58,978 nucleotides of DNA from Alkalilacustris brevis (GTDB taxonomy: Bacteria > Pseudomonadota > Alphaproteobacteria > Rhodobacterales > Rhodobacteraceae), in contig NZ_QNVJ01000039.1 in assembly GCF_003350345.1 (NCBI RefSeq), positions 1-58,978 on the forward strand. The letters run 5' to 3'. The notes beneath the pieces were generated by a model, which was not told the DNA's origin, did not search any database, and saw only the letters and a program-made list of their open reading frames with translations. This document shows positions 9,808 through 18,754 of the stretch, one piece after another; positions within the stretch are counted from its first letter, which is position 1; each line of letters opens with the position of its first letter. The translations under genes and the position numbers were made by a program.

Positions 9808-11055
9808 TCAGTGCTCCTGCTTGCGTTCGAATTCATTGCTTCCGGGGCGGCGGCGCCAGACCTCGATGCGGGGGGCACGCCAGACCTCGATCACGGGCGG
9901 GCTGTCGGGGCGATCATCACCAACTGCGTCTGCGTCACGCGGTCCGGCAGCCTCGGGGCGCGGTGCATGTGACGGGGAAAGCCGCTCGCGCAGGGGCGAC
10001 AGGGGCCGGGTCACGACACGCACCTGCGCGCGCGCGTTGGAAGCGGTACGCTCGATCTCGGACAGGGCCGCCCGCAGCCGGGACGTGGCCGCATCGGCAG
10101 ACCCCGCGCGCGGGGCCGCGGCCATTGGCCGCCCGCCACCCGGCTCACTGTGCGGGCGCTGCCCTGCGCGGGTCACGAGCGCATCAATATCAAGCCCCGC
10201 CAGATCGCTGGCCGGCACCGTGCGGAGGGGCCGGGGCCGGGGGCGGAAGGCATCGGCACGCGGCGCGGGCTCGGCCGGCGGTGCGCTGTCTGCCTGTGCC
10301 TCGGTCCTGGTGGACGCCGCCACCGTATCGGGCGCCTGCGCCGCACCTGCCCCGCCCAGATAGGCCGCCTGCACGGCCGGATCGTTCATCAGTTCGCGCG
10401 CGGGGGCCTCGTGATCGATCTGCCCGTTCTCCAGCAGATAGCCACGGTCGGCGATGGCAAGACTCTGCCGGGCGTTCTGTTCGACCAGCAGGATGCCGAG
10501 ACCCGCCTTGCGTACCTCGGCCAGGTTCTGGAACAGTTCCTTGCACAACAGCGGCGACAGGCCCAGCGAGGGTTCGTCCAGCATCAGGATTTGCGGACTG
10601 GACATCATTGCCCGGCCGATGGCGACCATCTGCTGCTCGCCCCCCGACATGGTGCGGGCAACCTGCCCGCGCCGCTCGGCCAGCTTGGGGAAAAGCCGCA
10701 TGAGCCTGTCGAGATTGGCCTGCTGGTCATCTCGCGCCCGGCGGGGGTTGGCGCCAAGCGTCAGGTTCTCGCGCACGGTCAGATCACCGAATATGCCGCG
10801 CCCCTCGGGCACCAGCGCGATGCCGCGCTCGACCACCTTGTGCGAGGGCAAGCCAAGCAGCTCCTCGCTATCCAGCCGGACAGAGCCCGTCACGCGCCCC
10901 TCGCAAATGCCCGCGATGGCCTTGAGAAGGGTGCTCTTGCCCGCGCCATTTGCCCCCAGGATCACGACGATCTCGCCGGGTTTGACGGTCAACCCGGCGC
11001 TTTCCAGCGCGCGGTGCTTGCCATAGGCAACCGAGAGCCCCTTGACCTCAAGCAT
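9808..11055 (-). CDS. LivF-type ABC ATPase with a long C-terminal extension
   Basis: The first ~236 residues are a complete LivF-like ATPase of the branched-chain/hydrophobic amino acid uptake family: GANGAGKST (Walker A), MSGGEQQM (signature), ILMLDEPSLGL (Walker B) and the usual end AAYLGG. The frame then continues for about 180 residues rich in Pro, Ala and Arg, predicted disordered, ending with two IEVWR repeats and a charged tail. Usual LivF proteins stop near 235. The extension is likely real: its last codons carry the Shine-Dalgarno of the next gene and its stop lies one base before that start. The ATG at 11055 overlaps the livG-like stop by 8 bases; an ATG at 11064 is possible. Confidence 0.88.
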   Translation of the reverse strand: MLEVKGLSVAYGKHRALESAGLTVKPGEIVVILGANGAGKSTLLKAIAGICEGRVTGSVRLDSEELLGLPSHKVVERGIALVPEGRGIFGDLTVRENLTLGANPRRARDDQQANLDRLMRLFPKLAERRGQVARTMSGGEQQMVAIGRAMMSSPQILMLDEPSLGLSPLLCKELFQNLAEVRKAGLGILLVEQNARQSLAIADRGYLLENGQIDHEAPARELMNDPAVQAAYLGGAGAAQAPDTVAASTRTEAQADSAPPAEPAPRADAFRPRPRPLRTVPASDLAGLDIDALVTRAGQRPHSEPGGGRPMAAAPRAGSADAATSRLRAALSEIERTASNARAQVRVVTRPLSPLRERLSPSHAPRPEAAGPRDADAVGDDRPDSPPVIEVWRAPRIEVWRRRPGSNEFERKQEH

Positions 11056-11794
11056 CGTCTTCATCCCCCAGATAGGCGCGGATAACTTCGCGGTCGGCCA
11101 GAACCTCGGCGGGGGTGCCCTCGGCGATCATGGCGCCCGATGACATCACCACGCAACGGTCGCACAGGCTGCGGATGGCATCCATGACGTGTTCGACCAC
11201 GATGATGGTGCGCCCCTCGGCACGCAAGCTGTGGATCAGTTCGATCCCGGTTGTCAGTTCGGTGGGGTTGAGCCCCGCCAGCCACTCATCGAGCAGCAGC
11301 ACCTCGGGTTCGCTGGCCAGCACTCGCGCCAGTTCCAGCCGCTTGGTGTCGATATAGGTCAGGCTTGCCACGGGCAGGTGGATATGGCGGCCCATGCCGA
11401 CCTTTTGCAGCAGGGTTTCAGCAAAGGCCTCGGCCTCGTGACCCCAGCGGCGGCGATGGCCGAAGGCGGCACCGGCGACCACGTTCTCCATCACCGAAAG
11501 CTCGTTGAGCGGACGCACGAGCTGAAAGGTGCGCGAAACGCCGCGGCGGTTGATCTGATAGGCCGGAAGCCCAGAAATCTGCTGCCCGTTCAGGGTGATC
11601 GTCCCCGCCGTGGGCTGCAACGCGCCCGAGATCATGTTGATCATGGTGGACTTGCCCGAGCCGTTCGGCCCGATAATGCCCATCACCTCGTGTTCGCGCA
11701 CATCGAAGCTCATGCCGTTCACCGCGACGAGGCCGCCAAAGCGTTTGGTCAGCCCGCGCACCGAGAGCACATCGCGCGTCATCGTCGTCGCCAT
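11048..11794 (-). CDS. LivG-type ABC transporter ATPase
   Basis: This is the second cytoplasmic ATPase of a HAAT-family (LivFGHM-like) importer. GPNGSGKST (Walker A), the family-typical insert with FQLVRPLNELSVMENV, SLTYIDTKRLELARVLAS, and EVLLLDEWLAGL (Walker B) are all present. The Q-loop and switch His (VVEHVM) are intact. The start at 11794 overlaps the LivM stop as TGATG; upstream in-frame sequence is LivM coding in another frame. The product is 248 residues. Confidence 0.92.
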   Translation of the reverse strand: MATTMTRDVLSVRGLTKRFGGLVAVNGMSFDVREHEVMGIIGPNGSGKSTMINMISGALQPTAGTITLNGQQISGLPAYQINRRGVSRTFQLVRPLNELSVMENVVAGAAFGHRRRWGHEAEAFAETLLQKVGMGRHIHLPVASLTYIDTKRLELARVLASEPEVLLLDEWLAGLNPTELTTGIELIHSLRAEGRTIIVVEHVMDAIRSLCDRCVVMSSGAMIAEGTPAEVLADREVIRAYLGDEDDA

Positions 11795-12723
11795 CACGCG
11801 GCCCTCCCTTCGCGCCAGCGATGCAGGGCCTTCTCGTAAAGCCCGACAAAGCCGCCGGGCAGAACATACACGATCAGCAGAAAGGCCACGCCCAGCAACA
11901 GGTAGGTCTGGTTTGGCATGTTGCCCGAAATCACCTCCCACAGCAGGGTGAAGGGGATCACCCCCGCGATCGGCCCCCAGAGCCGCCGCGTCCCCCCCAG
12001 TAGCGCCATGATCACCACCTGGAACGACAGGATAGGACCGAAAGCCATCGAGGGCTCGATATAGACATAGCGCGGCGCCATGATCGCGCCGACGATGGCT
12101 GCGGCGGCGCCGGGCACCATAAACAGCAGCACCTTGGCCTGCGCGGTGTTGATCCCCGAATGCCGCGCGACGGTTTCGTCATTGCCGATGATGCGCAGCG
12201 CAAAGCCCAGGCGCGAGCGCCAGATCAGCCAGCCGACCAGCCACACCACCGCGGCGAGGGCCACCAGTTGCCAATAGATCATCGTCTCGGAGATGGAGGT
12301 CAGCACATAGAACCCCTGCCGCCCCGCCTGCACCTGCGCGAATGTCACGAGCTGGCGGATAAGTTCGGCCAGCCCGAGCGTGAAGATCACGAAATACACC
12401 CCCGACAGGCGCAGCGTGGCAACGCCCACCAGCGCGGCGACGATGGCCCCCGCCACGCCCGCGATCAGCGGCAGGGTCCAGTAGGGCAGGTGGTCGATCC
12501 CCAGCCCGGTGATATAGGCCCCCAGCCCGTAAAACGCCGCCGTCGCCAGCGAGATGTAATGCGTGGGCCCGGAAAACAACGCCCAACTTGTGGCCAGCAC
12601 GGTGAACATGGCAACGGTCACGGCCAGCGTCATGACATAGCCACTGGCATAGAAGGGCATGAGCGCAACCAGCCCGACAAGCCCGGCGGAAATGGCCAGA
12701 TTGCGGTAATCCGTCGCGCTCAC
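11794..12723 (-). CDS. LivM-type ABC transporter permease
   Basis: This inner-membrane permease of a HAAT-family importer has about nine hydrophobic segments and the family motif GLxxxTGxHG-like region (FSGPTHYISLATAAFYGLGAY). The EAA-like loop ALRIIGNDETVARHSGI, typical of LivM, is near residue 190. The start is GTG at 12723, overlapping the LivH stop and preceded by GGGAGGA, giving 309 residues. The longer open frame upstream is only LivH antiframe sequence. Confidence 0.92.
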   Translation of the reverse strand: MSATDYRNLAISAGLVGLVALMPFYASGYVMTLAVTVAMFTVLATSWALFSGPTHYISLATAAFYGLGAYITGLGIDHLPYWTLPLIAGVAGAIVAALVGVATLRLSGVYFVIFTLGLAELIRQLVTFAQVQAGRQGFYVLTSISETMIYWQLVALAAVVWLVGWLIWRSRLGFALRIIGNDETVARHSGINTAQAKVLLFMVPGAAAAIVGAIMAPRYVYIEPSMAFGPILSFQVVIMALLGGTRRLWGPIAGVIPFTLLWEVISGNMPNQTYLLLGVAFLLIVYVLPGGFVGLYEKALHRWREGRAA

Positions 12724-13589
12724 AGTGTCGTCCTCCCGAACAGGCCTTGCGGGCGGAACAGCAGAACCAGCAGAAAGAGCACATAAGCCGCCGCAAGCGT
12801 CAGTCCGGGGCTGATCAGCGCGCCAACCGCCGTTTCGGCAATGCCGAGCAGCAGCGCCGCAATCACTGTTCCACGGATGTCGCCGACACCGCCCATGATG
12901 ACGATGATCAGCGCCTTCATGGTGAAGATCACACCATCGGTCGAAGCATCGAGCGTGACGAACATTGAAATCAGTGCACCGCCCATCGCCGTGATCGCGC
13001 CGCCCAGCGCGAACGCCAGCGCCGAGACGCGGCGCACATCGATCCCCACCAGCCGGGCGTTTTCGGGGCTGACCGCAACGGCACGCAGGGTCATCCCCGG
13101 TCGCGTAAAGCTGAGCCAGAGCCACAAGGCCAGCGCGATCAGCGCGGCCAGCGCGAAGGCCACCACCCGGTTGAGTGCGAAGCTGCTGTCGAAAATCTGC
13201 ACCCGCGTGGAAAGGTAGGAATAGTTGAAATACCCGCCGCCATAGATCATCAGCGCAATGCCGATCATGATGAAGCTCAGCCCGAAAGTGGCGAGGATGG
13301 AATCCACCTCCAGCGCGCCGCGGCTTTTCGCGCGCAGGACCAGCGGTTCAAGCATGATGCGGTAAAGCAGCCAGTTCACCGCGAAGGCCACGGGCGCAAC
13401 CAGAAACAGCGCAAGGATCGGGCTGACCTGCCCTGCCGTATAGACCCAGAACGCAGCAAGCCCGCCTGCAACAAGGATCTCGCCATTGGCGAGGTTCATG
13501 ATCCTTGCGACGCCGTATTGCAGGTTCAGTCCCATGGCGATCAAGGCATAGGTGCCGCCAAGCAGCAGGCCGGTAATGATGATGAACAT
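12720..13589 (-). CDS. LivH-type ABC transporter permease
   Basis: This is the first permease of the importer, 289 residues with about eight membrane segments. It opens with GLLLGGTYALIAMGLNLQYG and carries the coupling-loop sequence LRAVAVSPENARLVGIDVRR followed by FALGGAITAMGGAL, both characteristic of LivH. It lies 115 bases after the binding-protein gene, with a hairpin in between, and overlaps the LivM start by four bases. Confidence 0.93.
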   Translation of the reverse strand: MFIIITGLLLGGTYALIAMGLNLQYGVARIMNLANGEILVAGGLAAFWVYTAGQVSPILALFLVAPVAFAVNWLLYRIMLEPLVLRAKSRGALEVDSILATFGLSFIMIGIALMIYGGGYFNYSYLSTRVQIFDSSFALNRVVAFALAALIALALWLWLSFTRPGMTLRAVAVSPENARLVGIDVRRVSALAFALGGAITAMGGALISMFVTLDASTDGVIFTMKALIIVIMGGVGDIRGTVIAALLLGIAETAVGALISPGLTLAAAYVLFLLVLLFRPQGLFGRTTL

Positions 13590-13622
13590 CCGTCAGCTTC
13601 CATCCGGTTTGAGATTGCACGC

Positions 13623-13644
13623 GGCCCCGGCAATGGCCGGAACC
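13623..13644 (-). other. Stem-loop between binding-protein and permease genes
   Basis: On the minus strand GGUUCCGGC pairs with GCCGGGGCC over nine positions (two G-U) around a four-base CAUU loop. No U-tract follows. Intergenic stems at this place commonly protect the abundant binding-protein mRNA from 3' decay or damp permease expression; that role is inferred. Confidence 0.5.
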
Positions 13645-13704
13645 GCACAGCCCGCGAGCGGCAGGACAATAGCCGCACCGCCTGCCTTGCGGCGACGGGT
13701 CGGC

Positions 13705-14910
13705 TCAGTCCCAGCCTTCCTTCAGGCGCACTTCTACGGCCCCCTCGCGCCCGCGCGAGGCCACGCCGCGGAACACCCCGTCCTGCCACTGGCCAACGGT
13801 CCAGAACGCTTCGTTATTGTTGTTTTCGTTGAAGCTGATCGGGCCGAGCACAGTGTCATAGGTGTTCTCGCGCAGGTGCTGCGCGATCGCGTCCCGATCG
13901 ACCGAACCGATATCCTCGATCGCCTGGCCGAGTATCTCCATCGAGGCATAGGTGGTCGCCGAAGCCCAGTAGTCCGGCCCCTGCCCCATCAGTTCCTGAT
14001 GCGCCGCGGCGAATTCCTGAAAGCGCGGGTCATCGGCATTCACCCCGCCCGGGCCGAGGATGTTGTTTGCAGCCTCGCCAAAACGGCCCCAGTAGGCGGG
14101 GAAAGGCGTGCCCACAGCGGTGTAGTAGAAGGGCACGTCGAAATCCTGGATCATCGCCTGCTCGGTGATCGCAAAACTGTCGGGCGGATACGACCACGCG
14201 ATGAACGCGTCAGGGTTGGAGTTGCGCGCGCCATCCACGACCGTTGAAAGATCCTGCGTGCCCAAGGGATAGGACGAGTCATAGACAAGCTCGAACCCTT
14301 CTTCGGCCAGCACGCCGCGCGCCACGGTGGCCAGCTCGATCCCGAAGGCGTCGGCCACGTTGACCATGGCCACCCGGTTGCCGACCTGGCCGGCATCGCG
14401 CATCTCGGCCAGCAGGCGCACAGTGTCTTCGGCAAAGGCGCTGGTGGTGCCCAGCGTGAAGAACATGTTCGGGAACTGCTGTGAAAGCTGCGGCATCTGA
14501 TCGGTGATGTTGGTCACCGAAAGCTGCGGATAGCCGAGGCGGTCGAAGATCGGGGCGGCGGCAAGGTTCAACCCGGTGCCATAGGGCGAAAGGATCAGGT
14601 CAACCTGATCCTGCGTGGCCAGACGAGTCACGGCCTGGATGGTTTGCTGCGGGTTTGTCTGGTCGTCATACTCGATCAGCTCGATGGTGGCGGGGCCGCT
14701 GTCAAGTTGAAGGCCACCCGCCGCGTTGGTCTGTTCGACCCACAGCCGGATCGCCGGCCAATGCGTCACTTCGGCGCCGCCGGCAAGGCCGCCGGTCTTG
14801 GGGGCTGCCGCGCCGATGCGGATGACATCCTGCGCCTGCGCGGCACCCAGCCCCGCCACCGACAGCGCGGCAGCCAGGGTCGTCAGCTTCAGGGCTGTTC
14901 TACGTTTCAT
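13705..14910 (-). CDS. Periplasmic substrate-binding protein of the Liv-like importer
   Basis: This is a type-I periplasmic binding protein (Peripla_BP_6 / amide-urea-branched-chain family) that would deliver the substrate to the LivHM permeases. A signal peptide is clear: MKRRTALKLTTLAAALSVAG with an A-Q-A cleavage region near residue 27. The mature protein begins with VIRIGAAAPKTGGLAGG, the usual first strand. The start at 14910 has GGAGGAG five bases upstream; the longer frame has no support. The product is 401 residues. Its ligand is unknown. The two flanking aldehyde dehydrogenases argue for an aromatic or other non-amino-acid ligand. Confidence 0.92.
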   Translation of the reverse strand: MKRRTALKLTTLAAALSVAGLGAAQAQDVIRIGAAAPKTGGLAGGAEVTHWPAIRLWVEQTNAAGGLQLDSGPATIELIEYDDQTNPQQTIQAVTRLATQDQVDLILSPYGTGLNLAAAPIFDRLGYPQLSVTNITDQMPQLSQQFPNMFFTLGTTSAFAEDTVRLLAEMRDAGQVGNRVAMVNVADAFGIELATVARGVLAEEGFELVYDSSYPLGTQDLSTVVDGARNSNPDAFIAWSYPPDSFAITEQAMIQDFDVPFYYTAVGTPFPAYWGRFGEAANNILGPGGVNADDPRFQEFAAAHQELMGQGPDYWASATTYASMEILGQAIEDIGSVDRDAIAQHLRENTYDTVLGPISFNENNNNEAFWTVGQWQDGVFRGVASRGREGAVEVRLKEGWD

Positions 14911-14966
14911 GGTTTCTCCTCCTCTGTTGATCTTGGTCGAACGTTCTGCGTCCGTATTCTTGAAGT

Positions 14967-16421
14967 TTACAGCGGCCAGTCGCGTGGCGATTCGCGCTGA
15001 CTGATCCATCGGATCTCGGTAAACTCATGCACGCCGGCTTCTCCTCCGAAGCGGCCGTATCCGCTGGCCTTCACCCCGCCCAGGGGCATGGCCGGGTCGT
15101 CATAAACGGTGGGGCCGTTGATATGACAGATCCCTGTCTCCAACTGGTCGGCCAAGGCGCGGGCGCGCGCAGTATCGGCGCTGAATATGGCCGCCGACAA
15201 GCCGTATTCCGTATCATTCGCGACAGTCAGCGCCTCTTCGTCGCCGCTGACACGGATTACCGGGGCGATCGGGCCGAAAACCTCTTCACGGTAAAGCCGC
15301 ATCGAGGAATTGACATGATCAAGGATCGTGGGCTGCATCGTCGCGCCGCGGATGCCGCCACCAACCACCAGTTCCGCCCCTCGCGCCTGTGCATCCTCCA
15401 GCAGCGCAGAAAGCCGATATGTCGCCGCAGCCCCCACCAGCGCGCCCAGACGGCCCGTCCCACCGGGCGAGCCTTCTTCTTCGAGCAACGCGGCTGTCTG
15501 CGCGGCCATCACGGCAACAAAATCATCTGCAACACGGCGATCCACGATGATCCGATCGGTCGACATGCAGATCTGCCCCAGGTTGAAAAACGCGCCGAAC
15601 ACCGCCGCCTCGGCAGCGGCGTCGATATCGGCATCGTCCAGCACCAACAGCGGCGCCTTGCCGCTCAGTTCCAGTAACGCGGGCTTAAGGTGGCGCGCGC
15701 ACAGCCCTGCAACCTCGCGGCCGACGCGCGTCGAGCCGGTGAAATTGACCCGCCGCACCGCCGGATGGGCAATCAGCGCCTCGACGATGTCATGCGCCTG
15801 CTCGGGCGCATGGGTGACAAGATTGGCGGCACCTTCCGGCAGGCCCGCCTCAAGCAGGCATTCGACGATCAGGCTATGGGTGCGCGGGCACATTTCGGAC
15901 GCCTTCAGCACCACCGTGTTACCCAGCGCAAGCGGCGCCGCAATCGCCCGCACCCCCAGTATGACAGGCGCATTCCAGGGGGCGATACCCAGCACGACAC
16001 CCACGGGCTGCCGGCGCAACCGGAAGCGGACCGCGCCACCCTCACCCGCCTGTTCGACATCACCCGGCCGATCACTCAGCGTGGCGGCCTGGCGCAGGAT
16101 TGCCGCGGCCAGTTCACAGTTGAAACGCGCCCATGATTGCGCGCCCCCAGTTTCAGCCACCACAGAAGCCACGAAATCCGCCTCGCGCCGCTGGATCAGC
16201 TCGGCGGTGCGCTCAAGGATACCCGCGCGAAACGCAGGCGCACTGTCCGACCAGCCGGGGAAGGCCGCGGCCGCGGCATTGGCGGCGGCACAGGCATCGT
16301 CGCGCGTGCCCGCCGCGGCGCGGCTGGCGACATGATCCGACACCGGGTTGCGGCGCTCGAACACGCCGCCGTCAGAGGCCCTGACTTGCGCCCCCCGAAT
16401 GATGAGATTCGTTTCCAGCAC
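14967..16421 (-). CDS. Aldehyde dehydrogenase, vanillin/salicylaldehyde type (first copy)
   Basis: An aldehyde dehydrogenase with GIAPWNAPVIL, catalytic Glu in LELSGKAPL, catalytic Cys in GQICMS and EEVFGPIAPV. The C-terminus CHINGPTVYDDPAMPLGG then GYGRFGGEAG...FTEIRWIS matches what I know of vanillin and salicylaldehyde dehydrogenases. I choose a GTG start at 16421 with GGGG upstream (484 residues, the usual length). An ATG near 16493 would add about 24 residues. It is the first gene after the promoter region shared with the AraC regulator and lies 56 bases before the binding-protein gene. It shares the GQICMS active-site region with the second copy in this operon but differs through much of its length. 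Confidence 0.88.
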   Translation of the reverse strand: MLETNLIIRGAQVRASDGGVFERRNPVSDHVASRAAAGTRDDACAAANAAAAAFPGWSDSAPAFRAGILERTAELIQRREADFVASVVAETGGAQSWARFNCELAAAILRQAATLSDRPGDVEQAGEGGAVRFRLRRQPVGVVLGIAPWNAPVILGVRAIAAPLALGNTVVLKASEMCPRTHSLIVECLLEAGLPEGAANLVTHAPEQAHDIVEALIAHPAVRRVNFTGSTRVGREVAGLCARHLKPALLELSGKAPLLVLDDADIDAAAEAAVFGAFFNLGQICMSTDRIIVDRRVADDFVAVMAAQTAALLEEEGSPGGTGRLGALVGAAATYRLSALLEDAQARGAELVVGGGIRGATMQPTILDHVNSSMRLYREEVFGPIAPVIRVSGDEEALTVANDTEYGLSAAIFSADTARARALADQLETGICHINGPTVYDDPAMPLGGVKASGYGRFGGEAGVHEFTEIRWISQRESPRDWPL

Positions 16422-16513
16422 CTGTTCCCCCCGCGGCGAGGGCCTCGCCGGTTTCGCCCCCTTGCCCGAAACCGCCCTCACCGACATGACTTTCAGAAAT
16501 ACAGATTGCAGCA

Positions 16514-16549
16514 GGTAAAATAATGTCAATAACTGGTAAACTATTGTCG
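16514..16549. promoter_or_regulatory. 21-bp-spaced direct repeats, candidate AraC-regulator operator
   Basis: GGTAAAATAATGTCA (16514-16528) and GGTAAACTATTGTCG (16535-16549) match at 12 of 15 positions and start 21 bp apart, two helical turns. They sit in the divergent region between the aldehyde dehydrogenase operon and the AraC gene. A perfect minus-strand -35 (TTGACA, 16529-16524) overlaps the first repeat, without a good -10 at 16-18 bp, as at activator-dependent promoters. AraC proteins often bind tandem direct repeats of this spacing; binding here is inferred. Confidence 0.55.
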
Positions 16550-16569
16550 TTTTCCGGAGGCCCGCAGCC

Positions 16570-17502
16570 TTGCACTTCTCCTCGCCATCATCTCCCCCGC
16601 TTTCACCCGTTGCCCTGATCCGCGCCGACCGGCTGACCAGCGCGCTGCATGACCGCACCTTCAGCCTTGACCTGCCGCGCGCAGGGGCAAGTTACTGCGC
16701 GGTGCTGCTGACTGCCGGCACCGCACGGCTGACCGAGGGAGATCTGCCCGGTGACGGGCTTGAACTTGCGGCCCCCTGCCTGCTCTGGACCCCTTGGAAC
16801 AGCGGCTATTTGTTTCGCCTGACGGCCGGGGCGACCGGCGCCTATGTGCTTCTGGGCGACGAGGTGCTGGCGCTGGCCGTCGGGCATAATGCCGAATCGG
16901 CTGAACTGACCCAGATCGCCCGCAGCACACTGATGCTTGTACTCGGCGACGAACGTACCGTGCTGAACGAATGCGTCACCGCGCTGGATGTGATCCGGCG
17001 CGAACAGCAGCAGCCCGACATCGGGTCGGAAAGCCTGATCGAAGGGCATGTGCGCGGGATTCTCGTGCATCTCTGGCGGCTCAGCGCTGCCGGCGGCTTC
17101 AGCACCACGCGCGACGAAGACCCCTCCGCCGCCCGGACGCTGCAGCGGTTTCGCCAATTGCTGGAGGTGAACTTCCGCAACCGGTGGCCCATTGCACGCT
17201 ATGCCGAAACGCTGGGAATGTCTTCTGACCGCCTGCACGACATATGCCAGCGGAAGCTGGGCAAACCTCCCCGCCAGCTTGTCCAGGAACGCCAGATGCA
17301 CGAAGCGCGCCTGATGCTGGAGCGTACGACCCTGACGCTGGAACAGATAGCTGGCGCGCTGGGCTTTTGTGACAGCGCGCAGTTCAGCCGCTTCTTCGCA
17401 ACCCGCGCCGGGCTGCCGCCGGGACGCTACCGCAAGGAAGCGACCGCGCGCCGCGAACGTCACGAGAGCAGTCCCCTGCCCGGCTACACCGACTGGCCCT
17501 GA
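16570..17502 (+). CDS. AraC-family transcriptional regulator, TTG start
   Basis: The C-terminal ~100 residues form an AraC/XylS double helix-turn-helix: YAETLGMSSDRLHDICQRKL, then LMLERTTLTLEQIAGALGF and FSRFFATRAGLPPGRYR. The N-terminal ~190 residues are a weakly conserved sensing domain of the type fused to AraC regulators of catabolic operons. No ATG is available near the N-terminus; the TTG at 16570 has GGAGG nine bases upstream. The gene is divergent from the aldehyde dehydrogenase/Liv operon, so it is the likely local regulator. The product is 310 residues. Confidence 0.9.
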   Translation: MHFSSPSSPPLSPVALIRADRLTSALHDRTFSLDLPRAGASYCAVLLTAGTARLTEGDLPGDGLELAAPCLLWTPWNSGYLFRLTAGATGAYVLLGDEVLALAVGHNAESAELTQIARSTLMLVLGDERTVLNECVTALDVIRREQQQPDIGSESLIEGHVRGILVHLWRLSAAGGFSTTRDEDPSAARTLQRFRQLLEVNFRNRWPIARYAETLGMSSDRLHDICQRKLGKPPRQLVQERQMHEARLMLERTTLTLEQIAGALGFCDSAQFSRFFATRAGLPPGRYRKEATARRERHESSPLPGYTDWP

Positions 17503-17555
17503 CCGGCAGCCGCCGCCGGAAAACCCGGCCTGAGTGAGTTCTCAGCAGCGGCGCC

Positions 17556-18593
17556 TCAGCCGCGAATGGCATCGAGCAGGCGATGCACATTCTCGGGGTC
17601 GGCGTCCGGCGTGATGCCGTGACCGAGATTGAAGACATGCGGCCCGCCGCGCAGCGCCCGGACGATGGCGCGGGCCTCTGATACCAGCGCATCACCCCCT
17701 GTCACCATGTGCCGGGGGTCGAGCATCCCCTGCACGCAGCCGTTCACCTGGACATTGGCCGCGGCCCATTCCGGGCTGACCGACTGATCCAGCGCCACGC
17801 AATCGGCACCGGTCGCACGCGCAAACCCGGCATAAGCCGCGCCGGCGCCACGCGGAAAGGCAATGACAGGCACATCGGGATACCGGGCCTTCAGCGCTTC
17901 GATGATCGTCGCGATGGGCTGCTGGCAGTAGCGGCGGAAATCCTCGCCCTCAAGCGAACCGGCCCAGGAATCGAACAGTTTGACCACCTCGGCCCCGGCC
18001 TCGATCTGGGCGGCAAGATATTCGATGGTGGCTTCGGTAATGCGCGCCATCAGCGCCTCGAAGGCCCCGGGGTTTTCGGCCTTGAGCTTGTGCGCAGGGC
18101 CTTGGTCTGGCGTGCCGCGCCCGGCGATCATGTAGGTGGCCACTGTCCACGGCGCGCCGGCAAAACCGATCAATGTGGTCTCGCGCGGCAGCGCCGAGGC
18201 AACGTTGCGCACGGTCTGGTAGACGGGTGCTAGCGTCTCATGGATCTCGCCCGCCGGTTTCAGGGCCGCGACACCCTCATCCCCGGTAATGGTCGAAAGC
18301 CGGGGCCCCTCGCCTGTGACAAACCACAGATCAGCCCCCAGCGCCTGCGGCACCAACAGGATATCGGCAAACAGGATCGCCGCGTCGAACCCGTAGCGGC
18401 GGATCGGCTGCAGCGTGACCTCGGTGGCAAGGTCCGGGTTATAGCACAGCGACAGGAAATCCCCCGCCCGCGCGCGGGTGGCGCGATACTCGGGCAGATA
18501 GCGCCCGGCCTGCCGCATCAGCCAGACGGGAGGGGGAGAAAGAGCCTCGCCCGCCAGGGCCCGCAACAGTGTCTTTTGCGATGTCTCGCGCAT
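17556..18593 (-). CDS. hemE: Uroporphyrinogen decarboxylase
   Basis: HemE decarboxylates uroporphyrinogen III to coproporphyrinogen III in heme and chlorophyll synthesis. The 345-residue product has the family signatures [14 protein letters not shown] near the N-terminus, [14 protein letters not shown] near 140, and a C-terminal HVFNLGHGI. The start at 18593 has GGAGGA upstream. It is divergent from hemC, which encodes an earlier enzyme of the same pathway, so the two may share control in the 161-bp region between them. Confidence 0.97.
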   Translation of the reverse strand: MRETSQKTLLRALAGEALSPPPVWLMRQAGRYLPEYRATRARAGDFLSLCYNPDLATEVTLQPIRRYGFDAAILFADILLVPQALGADLWFVTGEGPRLSTITGDEGVAALKPAGEIHETLAPVYQTVRNVASALPRETTLIGFAGAPWTVATYMIAGRGTPDQGPAHKLKAENPGAFEALMARITEATIEYLAAQIEAGAEVVKLFDSWAGSLEGEDFRRYCQQPIATIIEALKARYPDVPVIAFPRGAGAAYAGFARATGADCVALDQSVSPEWAAANVQVNGCVQGMLDPRHMVTGGDALVSEARAIVRALRGGPHVFNLGHGITPDADPENVHRLLDAIRG

Positions 18594-18754
18594 GTTCCTG
18601 CGTCCTCCGGCCCGGTCGATCGTGCAGCCCCTCGTCCCTTGCGCGGCGCGGCTTGTCAAGGCGTGCGGCCCGGCTCACCGCCGGAACCGATTGCCGCAGG
18701 CAAGGCCCCCTGTCCCCGTTGCCACCACTGCTTCACCCGGCTATGCAGGCGCCC

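Noticed and set aside
12720-13125. N-terminal extension of the LivM reading frame
   Set aside because: It translates LivH DNA in the wrong frame; the GTG at 12723 with a Shine-Dalgarno match is the natural start.
17503-17555. Small hairpins (CCGGC/GCCGG and CTGAG/CTCAG) between the AraC gene and hemE
   Set aside because: Stems are only five pairs with no T-run, so I did not call a terminator.
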